From positions 62,001-126,000 of the forward strand of contig QUOL01000002.1 of NCBI GenBank assembly GCA_009761415.1: 64,000 nt of DNA, given 5' to 3'. Shown in pieces: positions 46,301 to 58,499 of the stretch (position 1 is its first letter; each line of letters begins with the position of its first letter). This DNA comes from Sarcomyxa edulis. Its lineage: Eukaryota; Basidiomycota; Agaricomycetes; Agaricales; Mycenaceae. A program made the position numbers and the translations under genes. The notes beneath the pieces were generated by a model, which was not told where the DNA came from, made no database searches, and worked only from the letters and a program-made list of their open reading frames with translations.

Positions 46301-46692
46301 CTGTCCAAGCGGCTCGCGTCGAAGCTTTAGCTGCTATCGCAGTGCAAGCTCAGGTATGTATCACACACAGCGTTATGCACTGTCATTCTAACACCTCCCA
46401 GCCACCTCTTGTTTCGAACTCTCTGAAGCGGAAACGTTACGAGGACGAGGCTAAGGACGAGCTTGCTGCTGCGATAGGGAAAGGTGTTGATGCAGTACCC
46501 ACGATCTCCACCTCCACCGTTGGCATCGACTCCACGTCGTCGTCCACCCTGACCACCAAAGTTAGCGCTGATGGTGTTGTCGTTGGAGTGCCTGCTCTCA
46601 AACGTGCTAGGGTGGTTAGAACGATCGTGCACACTGCGACGGCAGTTGGCGTAGGCGCTATTGCGGCTTGGTCTGCTCTTGCGTTCGCTTGA
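43321..46692 (+). CDS. FHA-domain protein with coiled coil and C-terminal membrane anchor
   Basis: Nine exons (43321-43673, 43728-43939, 44003-44074, 44129-44523, 44574-45404, 45466-45810, 45865-46189, 46247-46353, 46402-46692) give 977 codons. The FHA domain is at about residues 300-385: HIGRRSAD, VVSRKHAKIAF, VYLIDLNSHHGTHLRKP, LVDGDIITFGKS. FHA domains bind phosphothreonine. A serine tract from a TCCAGT repeat and Pro-rich linkers follow, then a helical region with coiled-coil character (residues about 710-880) and a final hydrophobic segment (VGVGAIAAWSALAFA), probably a tail anchor. FHA plus coiled coil plus tail anchor resembles SLMAP-like STRIPAK subunits, but the FHA is not N-terminal, so this is only a suggestion. 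The intron 45405-45465 needs a poor donor (GTCCCA); without it the frame is broken there. Confidence 0.72.
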
Positions 46693-47449
46693 TTCTTCGA
46701 AGACGTTCGTGCCTTGAATGTCTCTTGTATCGCCTCGGTGGCCGCAGCGTCACTCTGCTCAAGCTCCCGTTGTAACTGTTTGATTCGACGATGCGCGGCG
46801 GAAAGTAAATGGTCTGCGTTCGCAGTCGAGTTGTCACTGATGATGCTGCTATCTTCATCATGGGTTTGCTATCTACGACGACTATCTTCACCGTCACTCA
46901 GCATTCCTACCACTACGACTACCCCCTCGAAATCCCTCCATCAAGTATCCCTAGGCCAATTCTCTGCCGTTGCCCTCGCCTCTCCAACTGACGAACTAAG
47001 CCCAGAATTCTCACCACCACCCGAATCTTCACCCGTCCACCCACCCACAACCATCATAAGTCCCTCAGATCTCCCCGCCCAGCTCTACGCAAACCCCAAA
47101 CTCTACGCTCTCCTCTGAACCTCGGGAACGACACGCCGACTACTATGGCGTCGGCTGCTCCGAGTGTGGAGAGCACGACAATGAATTGGAATGGAACATG
47201 ACGGGGTGATGGGTGATGGGGACGCTGTTGAATGACGGTTGGGGTAGGCGAAAGCAGAGGAGCTGGATGGTACAGGTGAAGGTGTTCGAGATGCCGATGT
47301 ACATGTAGAAGATAGTGGTGCTTGACGCGTGGAGAATTGTACATACCTTGTCATAACGACTATGATACGGGGCTTGAAGGTGATTTGACGTGTCTTTTTG
47401 GCAGCGAATTCCACGTAACCCAATTGTAACCCTGCACGAACAATTCACG
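46693..47449. other. Stretch without a confident gene
   Basis: A plus-strand frame ends DLPAQLYANPKLYALL at 47118, and a minus-strand frame at 47054-47344 has a hydrophobic stretch. Neither has splice partners or a motif that decides it, so I call no gene. Confidence 0.4.
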
Positions 47450-47474
47450 AAAAGTTCGAGCAGCTCGAACTTTT
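47450..47474. promoter_or_regulatory. Perfect 11-bp-arm palindrome upstream of the dioxygenase gene
   Basis: AAAAGTTCGAG and CTCGAACTTTT flank CAG, 141 bp before the dioxygenase start codon. Confidence 0.6.
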
Positions 47475-47614
47475 ATTCCCACGCTTCCCTCCACATCCCC
47501 CCGCTCTTTTTACCACCGCGGACGCGTACTTTGCCTCCGTGTTACCTGTTGTCTGTCCTTTCAATATTATGTTGAGGTGTTGTGCTGATTTTATGATTGA
47601 TTACAGGTGCTTTA

Positions 47615-50600
47615 ATGAGTCAGTCTGCTCTAAGTGACATCATCCCGGGGCACATATTGGATCTTATTAGGGATGAGCTTTCCGAGCATCTAGCGCGTCA
47701 AGATTCTCCGGGTCTTGCTTTTTTGCAACGCCTTCTACCTCCGGCACCCTCATCCGCTTTCCTTGACCACGCATCATCTTTGGAGACCTCCTCGGGAATA
47801 GATATCCTCACCCGTGCTCTGTCCCCTTTGTCACCTCTCTCGTCACCTCTCTCGTCACCTCTCTCGTCGCCCCTCTCGTCACCTCTCTCGTCACCGTCAA
47901 AATATAGTGCAGATCTCCCGGCACCGGTGTACACGCTGGAAATAGGGTCTGATGATGCCAACGATGTCTTCGAATCGATCATCACACCTGGTTCATGCGG
48001 TGAGTTGAGTTGCCAAGGCTGCTTGGATCGTTATGGGTTAGACGTTCTCCGCATACGAGGTGGAGCTCGGGGTAGGGGTAGGGGTAGGGGTGTAGGACGT
48101 GGGCGTGGAGTAGGAAGAGGGGCCGGAAGGGGTCGGGGTGGTCGGGGTGGTCGGGGTGGTCGGGGTGGTCGAGGAGCTGGCAGGGGAGGGGCAGCAGGTG
48201 CAGGAGCTCAAGTCGGTATAGACGACTGCGAGAATCGGAATGCGAGGCGCCGTCGTGACCGTGCTCGCGCCCGTCAATTACAAGCTGTACGTCAAAGCCA
48301 AACTAATGGTCAGGCTGCCGCTGCCGCAACGACTCAGACTCAAGGCACAGCTGCAACACAACCAGAGTCACAAGCAGGGTCTGGGGCTGCAGCTGGTGGA
48401 TCAAGAGATGGAGATGAGAGGATGCTAAGTGGACCTGGTGGTGGGGCGGGTGGTGAGACTCAGGATGATAGTTTTGGTGAACATGGTCTGGATTTGGAAG
48501 GGCTGGATATGTTGGATGATCAGTCGACAGTGGTGGGGAATGACAATGAGACAGTGAGAGATGGTGATGACGATGATGAACCGGCAATGGTAGCTGCTCC
48601 TAAATCCTCGAAGCGTAAGGGAGGTCGAAGTGAAGGGCATGTGACGAAGAAGGCCAAGGTTTGGGTCGAGCGGCTTATTGGTCCAGAGATATCAAAAAAT
48701 GCAGGGGCACTAGTGGCTCGCCTTGCCACGATTTCGACTGAAGCAGGACAGGCGGCTCTTTCGTCTTTTCTCAACACTCTTCTTGCCCAATCTGCACTTC
48801 TCAGTCTCAAATCCTTGCACGATCATCATTCCAGTGCTAACCCCACTATCTCAAGTATCTCTGCTCTTTCTCGGAGATGTGACCAATTCGCCAATCTGGA
48901 CCGCGTCAATTCCTTCTGCTATATGGTGACTCTTATAGAACTGGTCTATGCGCTTGACAGGTTTTTATAATACATCCTCAACTATGCTCAGGGTCTGAAT
49001 AAATTGTTTACAGGTCTCATTTTAGCAACACTTATATTGCAGAAAATGCCGGTATTCCCAAGTCGACACTAGCTACCAAAAAGGGTGCAGGTCAGCGGTT
49101 TGCTGGCCTGGCAGCTGGAGGTAAGCAATAAGAACCATAATTGTGTCTAGGGTTTTGTTAAAAATTCAGTAGGAACTTGTTTCATTCTCATCATCATCGC
49201 TGTCCTAGATATGAGAACCTTGCTGCAAGATAACGGTACGTCAAATTGGCAAGACATCTGCGCTCTCGCAAATATTCTTAGAGCTCCATGGAATGGTACG
49301 TGTATTGTTACCGACCGTCAGGTTTATTGCATTGCTGACTTTTTGTCAAGTGGACGACGCACAAGCCAACATTGTTCGCAATGTCCTGATGCCTCAACTT
49401 CGCCGCATTGCTCTCCATCCTGGATTGAAGGATGCACTGAAATTCAGCTCCCTTGAGTTCTACGACGTCAACAAAAGTGATCTACAGCTAGGGTCAATCA
49501 AAAACCAGTATGTTTCTCCATTATTTGTAGATGCGACGGATATACTGAGCTGAGTGAATAGTCACATTTCTCTGGCTAACCGTTCTGCGTGTTGGGACAA
49601 GATTTTTGACAGTCCTACATTGGAAATTCCACCCAGTCCTGGTTTATTGTCCTTTATTGCGCCTGCTATCACGGTAGAAACCCCCGTTCACAATGTTTTG
49701 TCCCGACCAGATCCTTTAAGGATGCTCGACAAAACGCACAGAAAGGTATGGACAGAGAACGAAAGAAGTAGAGCTGAGCAGGGTCTTGTACTAACCAAAC
49801 TTGACGAACTGGAATCCAAGGTACTACACTATTACTGGGACTCTCAAAATGCTAATCTCATTTGCTTGTTCTGTTATAACAGATGAGAACACTTCATACG
49901 TCTGAGAATTCCCCTTCGTACATCAAAATCCCTTCGTCGGTCTGTTCTGGGTACGTGTATGTTGATTGTCAATGTCTACAGCTCATAGACCGTGTTCCTT
50001 GGCAGAAAAACCCTCCACATCAAAAGCAAGGATGGTGGTCTAGTTGCGTTGCTTCTCACCCACCTGAAAGACATCTTCCAGGAGAAAGTTGATGCGTTCC
50101 CTGACATTCTCAACTCAGCAATGGGGGACGAACTCTATCCAGAGACTTCTTTGAGGAAAGAATATACATTCCATGCCTCTCATTTTGAACCGGCATATAA
50201 TCGGTATTGTGAAAAGGTGGTGTTCCAGCTTATTATTCAGTTTTCTGCTCTAACGTTTAGTCATAGGGAACGGGGGCCCCTAGAAATGTCCATCCCAACT
50301 TGATCCAGCGCGAAGGAGTGAGCCGTGTTAATTTCAGTCAACGCACCCCCCATCCTTCCCGAGAAATCAATGAGGATCCAGGAGCGTTCAAGGCTCTGTC
50401 CGATTACATCGCTGATTTCTGCAGGTTTGTGGAAGAGAATGTACGTTGTTTCAAAGCTTCTTTCACATGACCACCTGATTCATTTTTCTTAGCTTCGTCA
50501 TTACCTTCCAGACACTTACGAACGACTCAAGGTGTATTGCGACATCTTACCATATTCCGAAGTCCCTGCGACATATCCATTTGCAGGATTTGTCGTCAAT

Positions 50601-50897
50601 CTGTGTGTATGCACAGATGGACACCGCGACTCTCAAGATGCCGAGGACATGTGTGTGGTGATGCAGTTCAGCAGAAATTGCAAAGGAGGGGGACTTTGTC
50701 TGTACGAAGCCGGCTTGGTTTTTGAGATGGAATCAGGAGACATCCTGATATTTCCTTCTCGTCTACTGACTCACTTTAACCTGCATTTTGAAGGGGTCAG
50801 AGCATCGTTGGTTCTTCATTCCGACAAGCATTGTAAAGATTGGATTGCTGATAGAAACGGGTGGGCTGGGGAAGGAGACTTTGGCATTTTGATATAA
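47615..50897 (+). CDS. TET/JBP-like 2-oxoglutarate Fe(II) dioxygenase with RGG box
   Basis: Nine exons (47615-48960, 49014-49120, 49209-49295, 49351-49507, 49562-49820, 49883-49950, 50006-50216, 50267-50440, 50493-50897) sum to 938 codons without a stop. The N-terminal third has an SPLS repeat and a glycine-arginine RGG box (about residues 148-205) expected to bind nucleic acid. A basic stretch, KSSKRKGGRSEG, may be a nuclear signal. The C-terminal catalytic domain has iron ligands H847 and D849 in GHRDSQD and H897 in LLTHFNLHF, the GGGLCLYE strand, and R906 in GVRASLVLH for 2-oxoglutarate. This matches the JBP1/TET class found in Agaricomycetes. The family oxidises 5-methylcytosine or thymine in DNA, and fungal members are known to be linked with KDZ transposons. 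The substrate of this one is unknown. All ligands are present, so it is probably active. Confidence 0.82.
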
Positions 50898-50973
50898 TAG
50901 ATATCGTATCTCGATATTTAGCCCTGGTCAAATCGATAGATAATAATTTACGACTAATATATATTAGTTATAA

Positions 50974-52586
50974 CTAGACATCCATCATAGTTTTAAGTAC
51001 CATCAGCCATTTCTCCTTGGTACAAGTGATAGCGGCCATTTGACCAGGAAGCATAATGATGTTCCCTTCCGCAGATGGCAAGGGGATTCGTTCGCCAACA
51101 AGCATTGCGGATAACATGTCTCTTGCCTCTTGTTGCTCGGAAGTAAGAACACTGCCATCTCGTCTCCTATTGAGCCGCTCCAGAACAACGCGTGATTTGG
51201 CTACGTTCTTTCGTATGTTGCGAAACGATTCTGGTGCCGCACATTGTGTCCAGTTGACAATATCTGCTAGTTCGATACTGTGATTATCTGCTATAACAGG
51301 CTTGAATCCTCCGTGGCTAATAGGCCAGGTCATTTCTAGTACGTCGCATATTGAATGAATGGTTCGTTCAAGGAGGCAGTGCTTATATGCAGCTCCATAA
51401 GCGGACAACGAAGTTTTGCTGACGTGAATTCGGAGTAAGGCCTCCTGCTGTGGGAAACGATTGCTGAGATACTGATGAATGGGCATGGTAGATAGACACG
51501 GTGGAATTGAAGGAAGTAATGTCGCATGAGGGGGCCTTCGATTGGGGTCCATTATCATAGTATCGTTATCCTCCTGAAAAAATGATGAGCTTTGAGTTGG
51601 CTAGCATAGAAAAGAAACAGCCAACCTCCATCCAGATATAAAGAGAATAGATAGGATCATCGTCGCTTAAGTCATGCAATATGACCACATTTTTCCTAGC
51701 ATCAGATACGATAGTGGGAGCTACTCTTGTTCCGTGTAGCTGGGTGGTAGAATCTGTCAGATCCCTCAACGGTCCTATCTCTTTAAAACCCTTTGTGTGG
51801 TGGTCGTAACCTTGATCTTGAATATCTATGGGATATTTGGATGTGGCCACAAAAATGTCGTTGTCAGGCCACTTGGACAACGATCGCCCAACTGTAGAAG
51901 ATGATGCCAATATGGTGGCAATGAGGTCATGGATCAAGGGAGATTTGGAGGAGACAGTAGTTGGAAGAAGGGCTGTACGTGTAATTTGGCGTCCTTTTAG
52001 ACCGACAAAAATTGTTGCAGATATTTCCCGAGAAACAATTGAAGCAGGTTCAGACGTGGGTTCAGCCTGTACCGGTGTTTTGGTGAGTAGATTTAGATGA
52101 TGTGGCAGGGGTGCAGAGGAGACAACGGGTTTGAATTTCTCCCCAGTCAGAGCAGCAATTTTCTGGAGCATAACTTGGAAAGCACCGTCATCAAAGGGGG
52201 CGCTGGGTAAGGATCGAGGGCTTCTAAGACCTGCATGAACAAGATACTCAGACTTGGGGAAAGAAATGGTGCAACAAGGAGTCTGTGAGCGTACCTGGAG
52301 CAGAATTGATTATAGGGGCTTCCTCATCTTCGGCATCAGACTGAGATTGGCTGCCATAGACAGAGAGAACTTCTATCTCTCTTTCGTCGTTTGATCCTGA
52401 ATCATTCTGAAGATGTTCATAGTTTTCACGATCTGCAGGGTGACTGTCATCCGAGATGGCCAGGCTGGTGTGACGACGGTGGCTAGGATCAGTGAGCGGT
52501 ATCACTGTGAGGTCTCGAACAGTGGTAGTGTGAGACCGGCGAGAGCGGCGTAAGGTAAGAAGAGCTCTGCCTGCCTCGGTGGACAT
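50974..52586 (-). CDS. Unknown protein beside the integrase gene
   Basis: Exons of about 52586-52295, 52230-51626 and 51573-50974 join to 499 codons. The N-terminus is charged and probably disordered (LRRSRRSHTTT, then QSQSDAEDEEAP). A globular middle follows (IATILASSSTVGRSLSKWP; a VILHDLSDDDPIYSLYIWME strand pattern), then a helical C-terminus (LLRIHVSKTSLSAYGAAYKH, SFRNIRKNVAKSRVVLERLNRR). I do not recognise the family. It lies 100 bp upstream of the integrase stop codon in the same orientation and 77 bp from the end of the convergent dioxygenase gene. This tight packing suggests one mobile gene set. Confidence 0.65.
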
Positions 52587-52685
52587 TGTGTACGATGGTC
52601 AGGAAAGAGAGGGGAGTCGGTCCCTTGAAAAAACATTGCAAAGAGCCGGATAGAACCGAACGGAAGTAAATTTCATTGAGGGAGT

Positions 52686-54474
52686 TTATATAGGGTGGTG
52701 AAATGTACGACAAAGTGCCAATGAATCCCTCCAGATAAGTTTACGAACCTGCATATCTCTGCTGAATCGGTCAGGACGTGCTTGTAGCATGTTGTCGAGA
52801 AGCTGGAGTTGGGAAGGGGAAAGCATACAACCTGGTGAGTCACATATGACCTCCGCCATAGTTTCTGGCGATGCAAAGGTAGAAAAGGGGTTGGTGTCAT
52901 CGTATTCCTCTGGATTGTTATGGCGTAGATGATTCATCAAGAGAGGATTGCGCTGCGCCTCCCAATCAATGCCATAATTCTCTGTATCAACGATGTCCTC
53001 ATCCCCCCGAGATATTAGATGCTCGACCCCGCGAGGACCTTGTTGAATTAGACCAAAGATGAACATGTCCCGAGGGCTACGATTACGCTCTCCAGAAAGT
53101 TGCATCTTGTGGCAATTCCAAGCATTGATCCACTCGACAGCCTCTTCATTGAGGGCAGAAAGAAAAAGGTGTTGGAGGAGCCAGATATGAGTGGGGTTGT
53201 CGTACGCGAGCCCATGATTGAATTCGAGGTCGTAATAGAAATTGTACCATTTCTCCCCCAAACCTCTTGTCCAATCGAACCACGTTCTCTCTGATCTGCA
53301 ATTATGTACAGATCTATAATACCATAAATACATTACTTGGAAAAGAGAAAAAATAGACGCACCTGCCCCATATGTAAGAACCTCTTCCTACGCCTCGAAC
53401 TTCTTCCATCTTCTTTGCACAAAGAACGTTCTCGGTACCATGATCTCCTCTGAGCCTACTAGGCCAACCATGAGTTGCGGTTGATTCCATAAAAAGATCC
53501 AGAACAGTATCCGAACGATTGTTGTTGCTGACACGTAGGCCCACGATGAATCTTGACTTTCCATCTATGAAAGCATGCGTCACTTGTTTCCAGCGGATCA
53601 GACCTGAAAGGCATGTTAATAAGAGAAAAAATCACAACTTGAAATTACATACCATGTTGACCGTCATGGTGCCAAAGTGAATTGACGCCAGGAACAGAGT
53701 AAACTCTTCTGATAATTCGCCGGTCGCCAAAAATAGCAGGGGATCCATGGACACGTCTGTAGGAAGCTTCTATACGATCCCGTGGCACTTTGTAGCCTCT
53801 GGCTTGAAGAACTCCACCTATCATGGCGCGGCCAAAGCGGGGAAAGAGCTCCAAAATTGCTGCAACTTCGAGATCCAATGCATCATAATCGTCGCTGATG
53901 CGTGAAATAGCTGGCGCGGATGAAGTCCATGTACGCTGTATCCGTCCATCAGGTAAGGAAGTGTCCTGATAGACTGGTGCACCCGGATTGACTAGACCGT
54001 TCTCCAGTGCTCTTCTTCTGATAGTTCTGGGATGACATCCAATAACGGGTGCCAATCCTGTGGGTCCGCGTACTCCCAAGGCAAATGAAAGGAAGTGAGG
54101 CTCAATATGGACTCTTGGTCTACCTCGTTTGCCATTAGATCGCCGGTGAGATATTGATATAGCTGGTCCTTCAGAGGGGTCCGACGACAATTCTTTTGCC
54201 CGATTCAGGCCATCAATCATAGTGGTGAGACTGGATTGAAGGACTGAATATTCAGCCGCTGGAAAGCAAGTTCTATGCTGCACAAGACATGGATACATGA
54301 GACTGAATAGTGGTCGGGAAAACTCACCAGATCAGCGGCACTCATAAACACAACTACCTCTTCTTTTTGCTGTTCAAGTCTCTCTGCATCACCTAATTGG
54401 GTCCTTAGAGCAATTCGAACTCTGTCTTGCAGAACTACATATGCCGAACGTAGATTGAGAAGTTGAACAGACAT
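52686..54474 (-). CDS. DDE integrase (rve/integrase-core type) of a DNA transposon
   Basis: Exons 54474-54328, 54277-53653, 53603-53363 and 53313-52686 join to 547 codons. An N-terminal coiled coil is followed by a basic GKRGRPRV stretch and a helix-turn-helix (PTGLAPVIGCHPRTIRRRALENG). The RNase-H-like core has the catalytic triad D254 in LWHHDGQHG, D311 in RGDHGTEN and E346 in NCRSERTW, with 34 residues between the second Asp and the Glu, as in retroviral-type integrases. RGSYIWGRSVHN and KWYNFYYDLE follow, then a C-terminal domain with RNPLLMNHLRHNN. This family is abundant in Agaricomycetes and is usually annotated as integrase core domain. No reverse transcriptase or gag is near, so it likely belongs to a cut-and-paste element. 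All catalytic residues are present. Confidence 0.87.
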
Positions 54475-54531
54475 GACCGATTATTGAGAGAAGATAGTCT
54501 GATAAGATAAGATCATTGACGTCTCCTTCTC

Positions 54532-54582
54532 CAAGCGTGAGAAAAAAAGTTTGGGCAGCTAGAACTTTTTTTCTCACGCTTG
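54532..54582. promoter_or_regulatory. Perfect 20-bp-arm palindrome upstream of the integrase gene
   Basis: CAAGCGTGAGAAAAAAAGTT and its exact complement flank an 11-base centre containing GCAGC. The site starts 58 bp before the integrase start codon. Its centre and inner arms resemble the palindromes at 42876 and 47450. It could be a regulatory site, a transposon end or a target for the integrase. Confidence 0.65.
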
Positions 54583-54690
54583 AGAATTCTTCGCGTCAGT
54601 TTACTGTCTTTATCTGAACGCGTTGTGAGACCACGAAGACAGCATTATTTTCATGCAAAGAAGTATTTACAGAGTAAAATCAATACAAGG

Positions 54691-57600
54691 TTAGGTCCTA
54701 TTATAATTACCCCTCTGCATAACCATGACAGAGTGGAACCAAGTATCGAAGACTGTTACCGGTGAAGGATCGTCCAGGGAGCAAGGCTCCAATAACGCGT
54801 TCTTCAACCAAGAGTTGAATGAGATGTCGAATGCAAAGTCACAGAGGTGAAAATTTAGGCAAGGTTCTGGGAATTGAGTGTCGTCCTTCCCATTCAACTT
54901 TAGCTCAATCTGAAAGCATACACCATGAGAAAAAGGTATCCAAACAACATGGAGGAGCGTACCCTAATTTTGAAGTCAGGATCATTAGGGAGGAGATCCG
55001 TGTCGGACAAAGAAAAGAAAAGAAGACGGGCTCTCAAGACAGGATCCCATCGGTCTCGCTCGTAGTCATCCTTGCTGACGACCAGACCTCTCAGAGACCT
55101 AGGATGACCCATACCTGAAAGCCAGCGAAGAATTCGTAACTGAAGGATATTGAACCATAATGTAGATGTTCCCGATTCAAACTCGGTAGAGATGAATTGT
55201 AGGCGGTTTACTATTTGTTCAACAGTTTTGACCTGGCGGTTGTAAAGCCCTGCCATTAGAAGCCGAGCGTCGAACGTAGGGGGAGAAAAGAACTTGGGAA
55301 CATGTCAGTCAGGCTCAGCCATGATACGCAAAAATGTAGTACCTTTGTCATGCTCGTTGCGGAGGCGAGCTGTATATCAAATCCTCGAGAAAATGCTAGA
55401 AACTCGGGATGTGTCCATGGAGCAGCATGCCCTATAAGAACACAACATAACAAAGAAAGATGTATCAACCGGTGAGTTTTAGCAGAGCGAGGTCGAGAAA
55501 ACATAGACGCCTGCAAAGAGCTATGAGCTACGTGAAAGATAGCCAGACTGGTATAGAAGACGTACTTGGAGTGACAGATAATGACTAGTCATCTGTACGA
55601 CAGGATGATGAAAATCCTGAGGAAATACAAGTATGATGTCTCGAGGGAAATCAAACCAAGGCCCTAGGAGAGTAGCTTTACAGGGATCCAGCGCTCGAAT
55701 GAAATCTAGAGACAAATCCATGCCATCCCAATCCCTCTGTGTTGCGGCATAGACGATCCAAGGAGACATGGGTTCTGGACCCACTCCCAAGATGCCCATA
55801 TGTAACGCAGCAAGTGCCCCATCGACATGGAAGGCGGTAGTACGGTTTTGCATTGTTTCACCTAACAAAGTAGTGAATATGGGCTGAGAATATCCCCCAT
55901 CGGTACGTTCGCTCCATCTGGTTTGATCCTCCAATCGGAGAGATATCGCCTCCCGAAAGACCGCTCTTTCAGGTCCAACTCCAATAGCACCTACAGCACG
56001 ATTGGACTGGTTGGGCATTCCAGATCGACTGGCAAGAATATCAGGTCAACGACAGTCTTTGGAGACAGATAAGAGTACGTACATTTCAATACGTCGAATA
56101 ATATGGAAAAATGCTGACGTGGCTGCCGGGGGACATTCTACTCCTGGCTGAGGGTCGAAAGGCCCTGTTTCATCTGGTGAATTGAACGCAAGGAGATCTG
56201 CAATTGTTTGAGCTATGGCTCTGGGTGAAGGTCCTTCGATTGAGACATGGGCATCCTCAGGAGGATCCAACGCCTCCCGGGCTATGTGAGACTGCCAAAG
56301 TAATATTGACATCTCCGAGGCGCGGGGGATGTTGACCATATTATAAGGGTCAACGAGTGATGTGTGAGGTTCAGGAGGCTCGGGGCTTGGAGAGATATTC
56401 AATACGGGCACTTGAGTTTGGAAATCGTTGGCTTCCAATTGAAAGAAATCCGGTGGAAGGGCTTGCTGAGAAGTGGCAAGATCCGACCACATGGAACCAG
56501 GACTTGGTGGATCGGGAGACGACTGTGAAGAAAGGAGAAATAGAGCCTCATTATCTAGGCGCTGGCGTGTTTGACGAGTATAGAGTTCTGGTGAAGGAGA
56601 CCGGGAGTGTCGTTTATGGGAGTTGGTCTAGATTGTTGATGAGTAGGGAACAGGACAAATAAGATACGACGTACAGGACAAAGACCTTCGAAGCAATCAA
56701 CCACCTCCTCCAGATGCATGTTGAGCCAATCGAGAGTCGAGAGAGCTCTGAATGGAAAACAAGCATGTGTGCCAGGGATATCGTCAGATAGAAATTGTGA
56801 AATGGGCCCCGTTATATTGCTATGTTTTGGAGCTAGATAAGGACATCATTGAGGACTGATATGGGCGACTGGGAAAGATAGAAAGTATACCTAAAACCAA
56901 CAGTCCGTCATCTGAAAGTGGGTTCTTGATGGTTTTGATGAGTGGTGCCAGACCGTCTATAGTGAAAGTGCGACCGTAGACCTCAGGTTCAGTCCAAGTC
57001 CTGGGAACGGTGGCATCCCCCCGTTTTGCGTATAAAAGAGACCAAGGAAGGTCGTCAAAATCATTAGCTGGCTTGAACGCATCTTGAAAGTACAAAGAAT
57101 ATACGGCAAGATGAGACTTGAGCTCCTGGTGGAGGAGCTGCCATAATGGGCCTTCATGTGGGAGATCGACAGTGAAGGTGAATGTGAGGTGCGCATTGTC
57201 CAAAGCCTTCAAAAGAAGACTTGTTTGAGTGCTTTTGAATTTGTAGGCCGGCGACGGATTTCCTGGCAGCTCTCCAAGACCATGCTACACAAGTAATAGA
57301 CACCAGTTAGGAACACTGAAAGTATGTGACCAGGATTTGAAAGAATTTACCGTGAAAGGGAGGAGTGCCACTAAATATTGTTTTGTGGAGGTATCGTCAT
57401 TTTGGTGTGCTGTCTCTACTCCTGGTGCTAGACTAAAAGGATAAGGGTTATTCTGAGAGCCCGAGGCATGACTATTGCCTGCAGGAGATGACCTGGAGGT
57501 TGGAGGTTTGATAATAGACCCTTTTTGCTTGCGAAGGGCACCCCGACCCCGGCCGCTGTGTTGAGGAAGATTCCGAGAAGCACTAGCCATACGCTGATTC

Positions 57601-57806
57601 TGGATAGTACCCCTGTCCGGAATGGGGAGGTCAAATGGAGCAATGGGTGGTGGGGGTGGATTAAAAGCCTGAAGAGGAGGCTTTGCTAAAGTATCGAGAG
57701 GCAAGATAGGAGCTGAAAGTGATTTGATAGTCGGAAAAAGGGAGGATGAAGAAGAAGTGAGACTGGCATCCTGTGCTGGTGGCTCTCTAGAAGAGGATTG
57801 GCTCAT
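54691..57806 (-). CDS. Large transposon-associated protein, possibly HECT-like at its C-terminus
   Basis: Exons 57806-57351, 57284-56891, 56832-56675, 56522-56083, 56028-55566, 55510-55343, 55292-54963 and 54909-54691 join to 876 codons in frame. The N-terminus is low-complexity and basic (SGRGRGALRKQKGS). Middle exons are globular with HVDGALAALHMGILGVGPEPMSPW. The C-terminal 230 residues read IGHAAPWTHPEFLAFSRGFD, LRWLSGMGHP, LLPNDPDFKI, then FPEPCLNFHLCDFAFD. This is loosely like a HECT lobe, where a cysteine near the end (here Cys820 or Cys826) would carry ubiquitin. The similarity is weak and from memory. The gene lies just upstream of the integrase gene on the same strand, in the pattern of integrase-type elements with several genes. 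Role unknown. Confidence 0.6.
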
Positions 57807-58499
57807 GGGAGAAAGTCTGAAGAGGCAGAAAGACTTAGGATTCTCCGTCTAGAAAGGGAAAAAGTGTACGCACACTAAAGGAGGAAGATTGGAATGTCGG
57901 ATCCAAGAAACACCACACAGACACAAAGATGTATGTGACCACACCAGATCACTCTGAGAAAGAAAAGGTCCAGAGGGAGGAAGCAACATTATGTCTGTGA
58001 GAACGACGTACAGAGAAGAAACCACCACATTTTGTTGCTAAATGCCCTCCTCTCCAAAATTTGAGATTGGGATCATTGGACAATTGGGTGCCAGAGATGT
58101 TTTGAAACTGGTGATATATGTATCCATGGGTGCAGATACAAGTATCATTGGAGTTACGAGGATTCTGTATGAGGTCATAGAGTCAAGATGAACACATGGA
58201 AAATTGATGTCTGGACGTACAACCAAGGGGCCATCATAATCCGGATAGAAGAAACAAGATCCTCCACAGTCTTGACATCTGAGACAGGATCCCCTCTGAG
58301 GGAGAGTAATATGTTGGGAAGAATGATGGTGGGACATGCAGGGAACAACAGAGGTTTGAAGACGCTGACAGTGACTGGGAGTGAGAGTCGAATTTAAGGT
58401 TTTGGAGGAGCAACGAATTAGGCCCAAATTGAGAGGAAAATTAAAAGTAGGTGAAATCTATTATTCTGGTGCAAATAAAATTCAGATGGGAGATATTGT
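57807..58499. other. Upstream region of the HECT-like gene, with a short Cys-rich frame
   Basis: On the minus strand, about 58380-58038 reads a frame with CLRCQDCGGSCFFYPDYDG and PDINFPCVHLD, a possible small zinc-binding exon. I cannot find a start codon and splice sites that make it a convincing gene. It may be a 5' exon of the gene at 57806 or a remnant. Confidence 0.35.

Noticed and set aside
48038..48277. Thr/Pro-rich minus-strand frame
   Set aside because: Antisense shadow of the RGG-box coding region of the dioxygenase gene.
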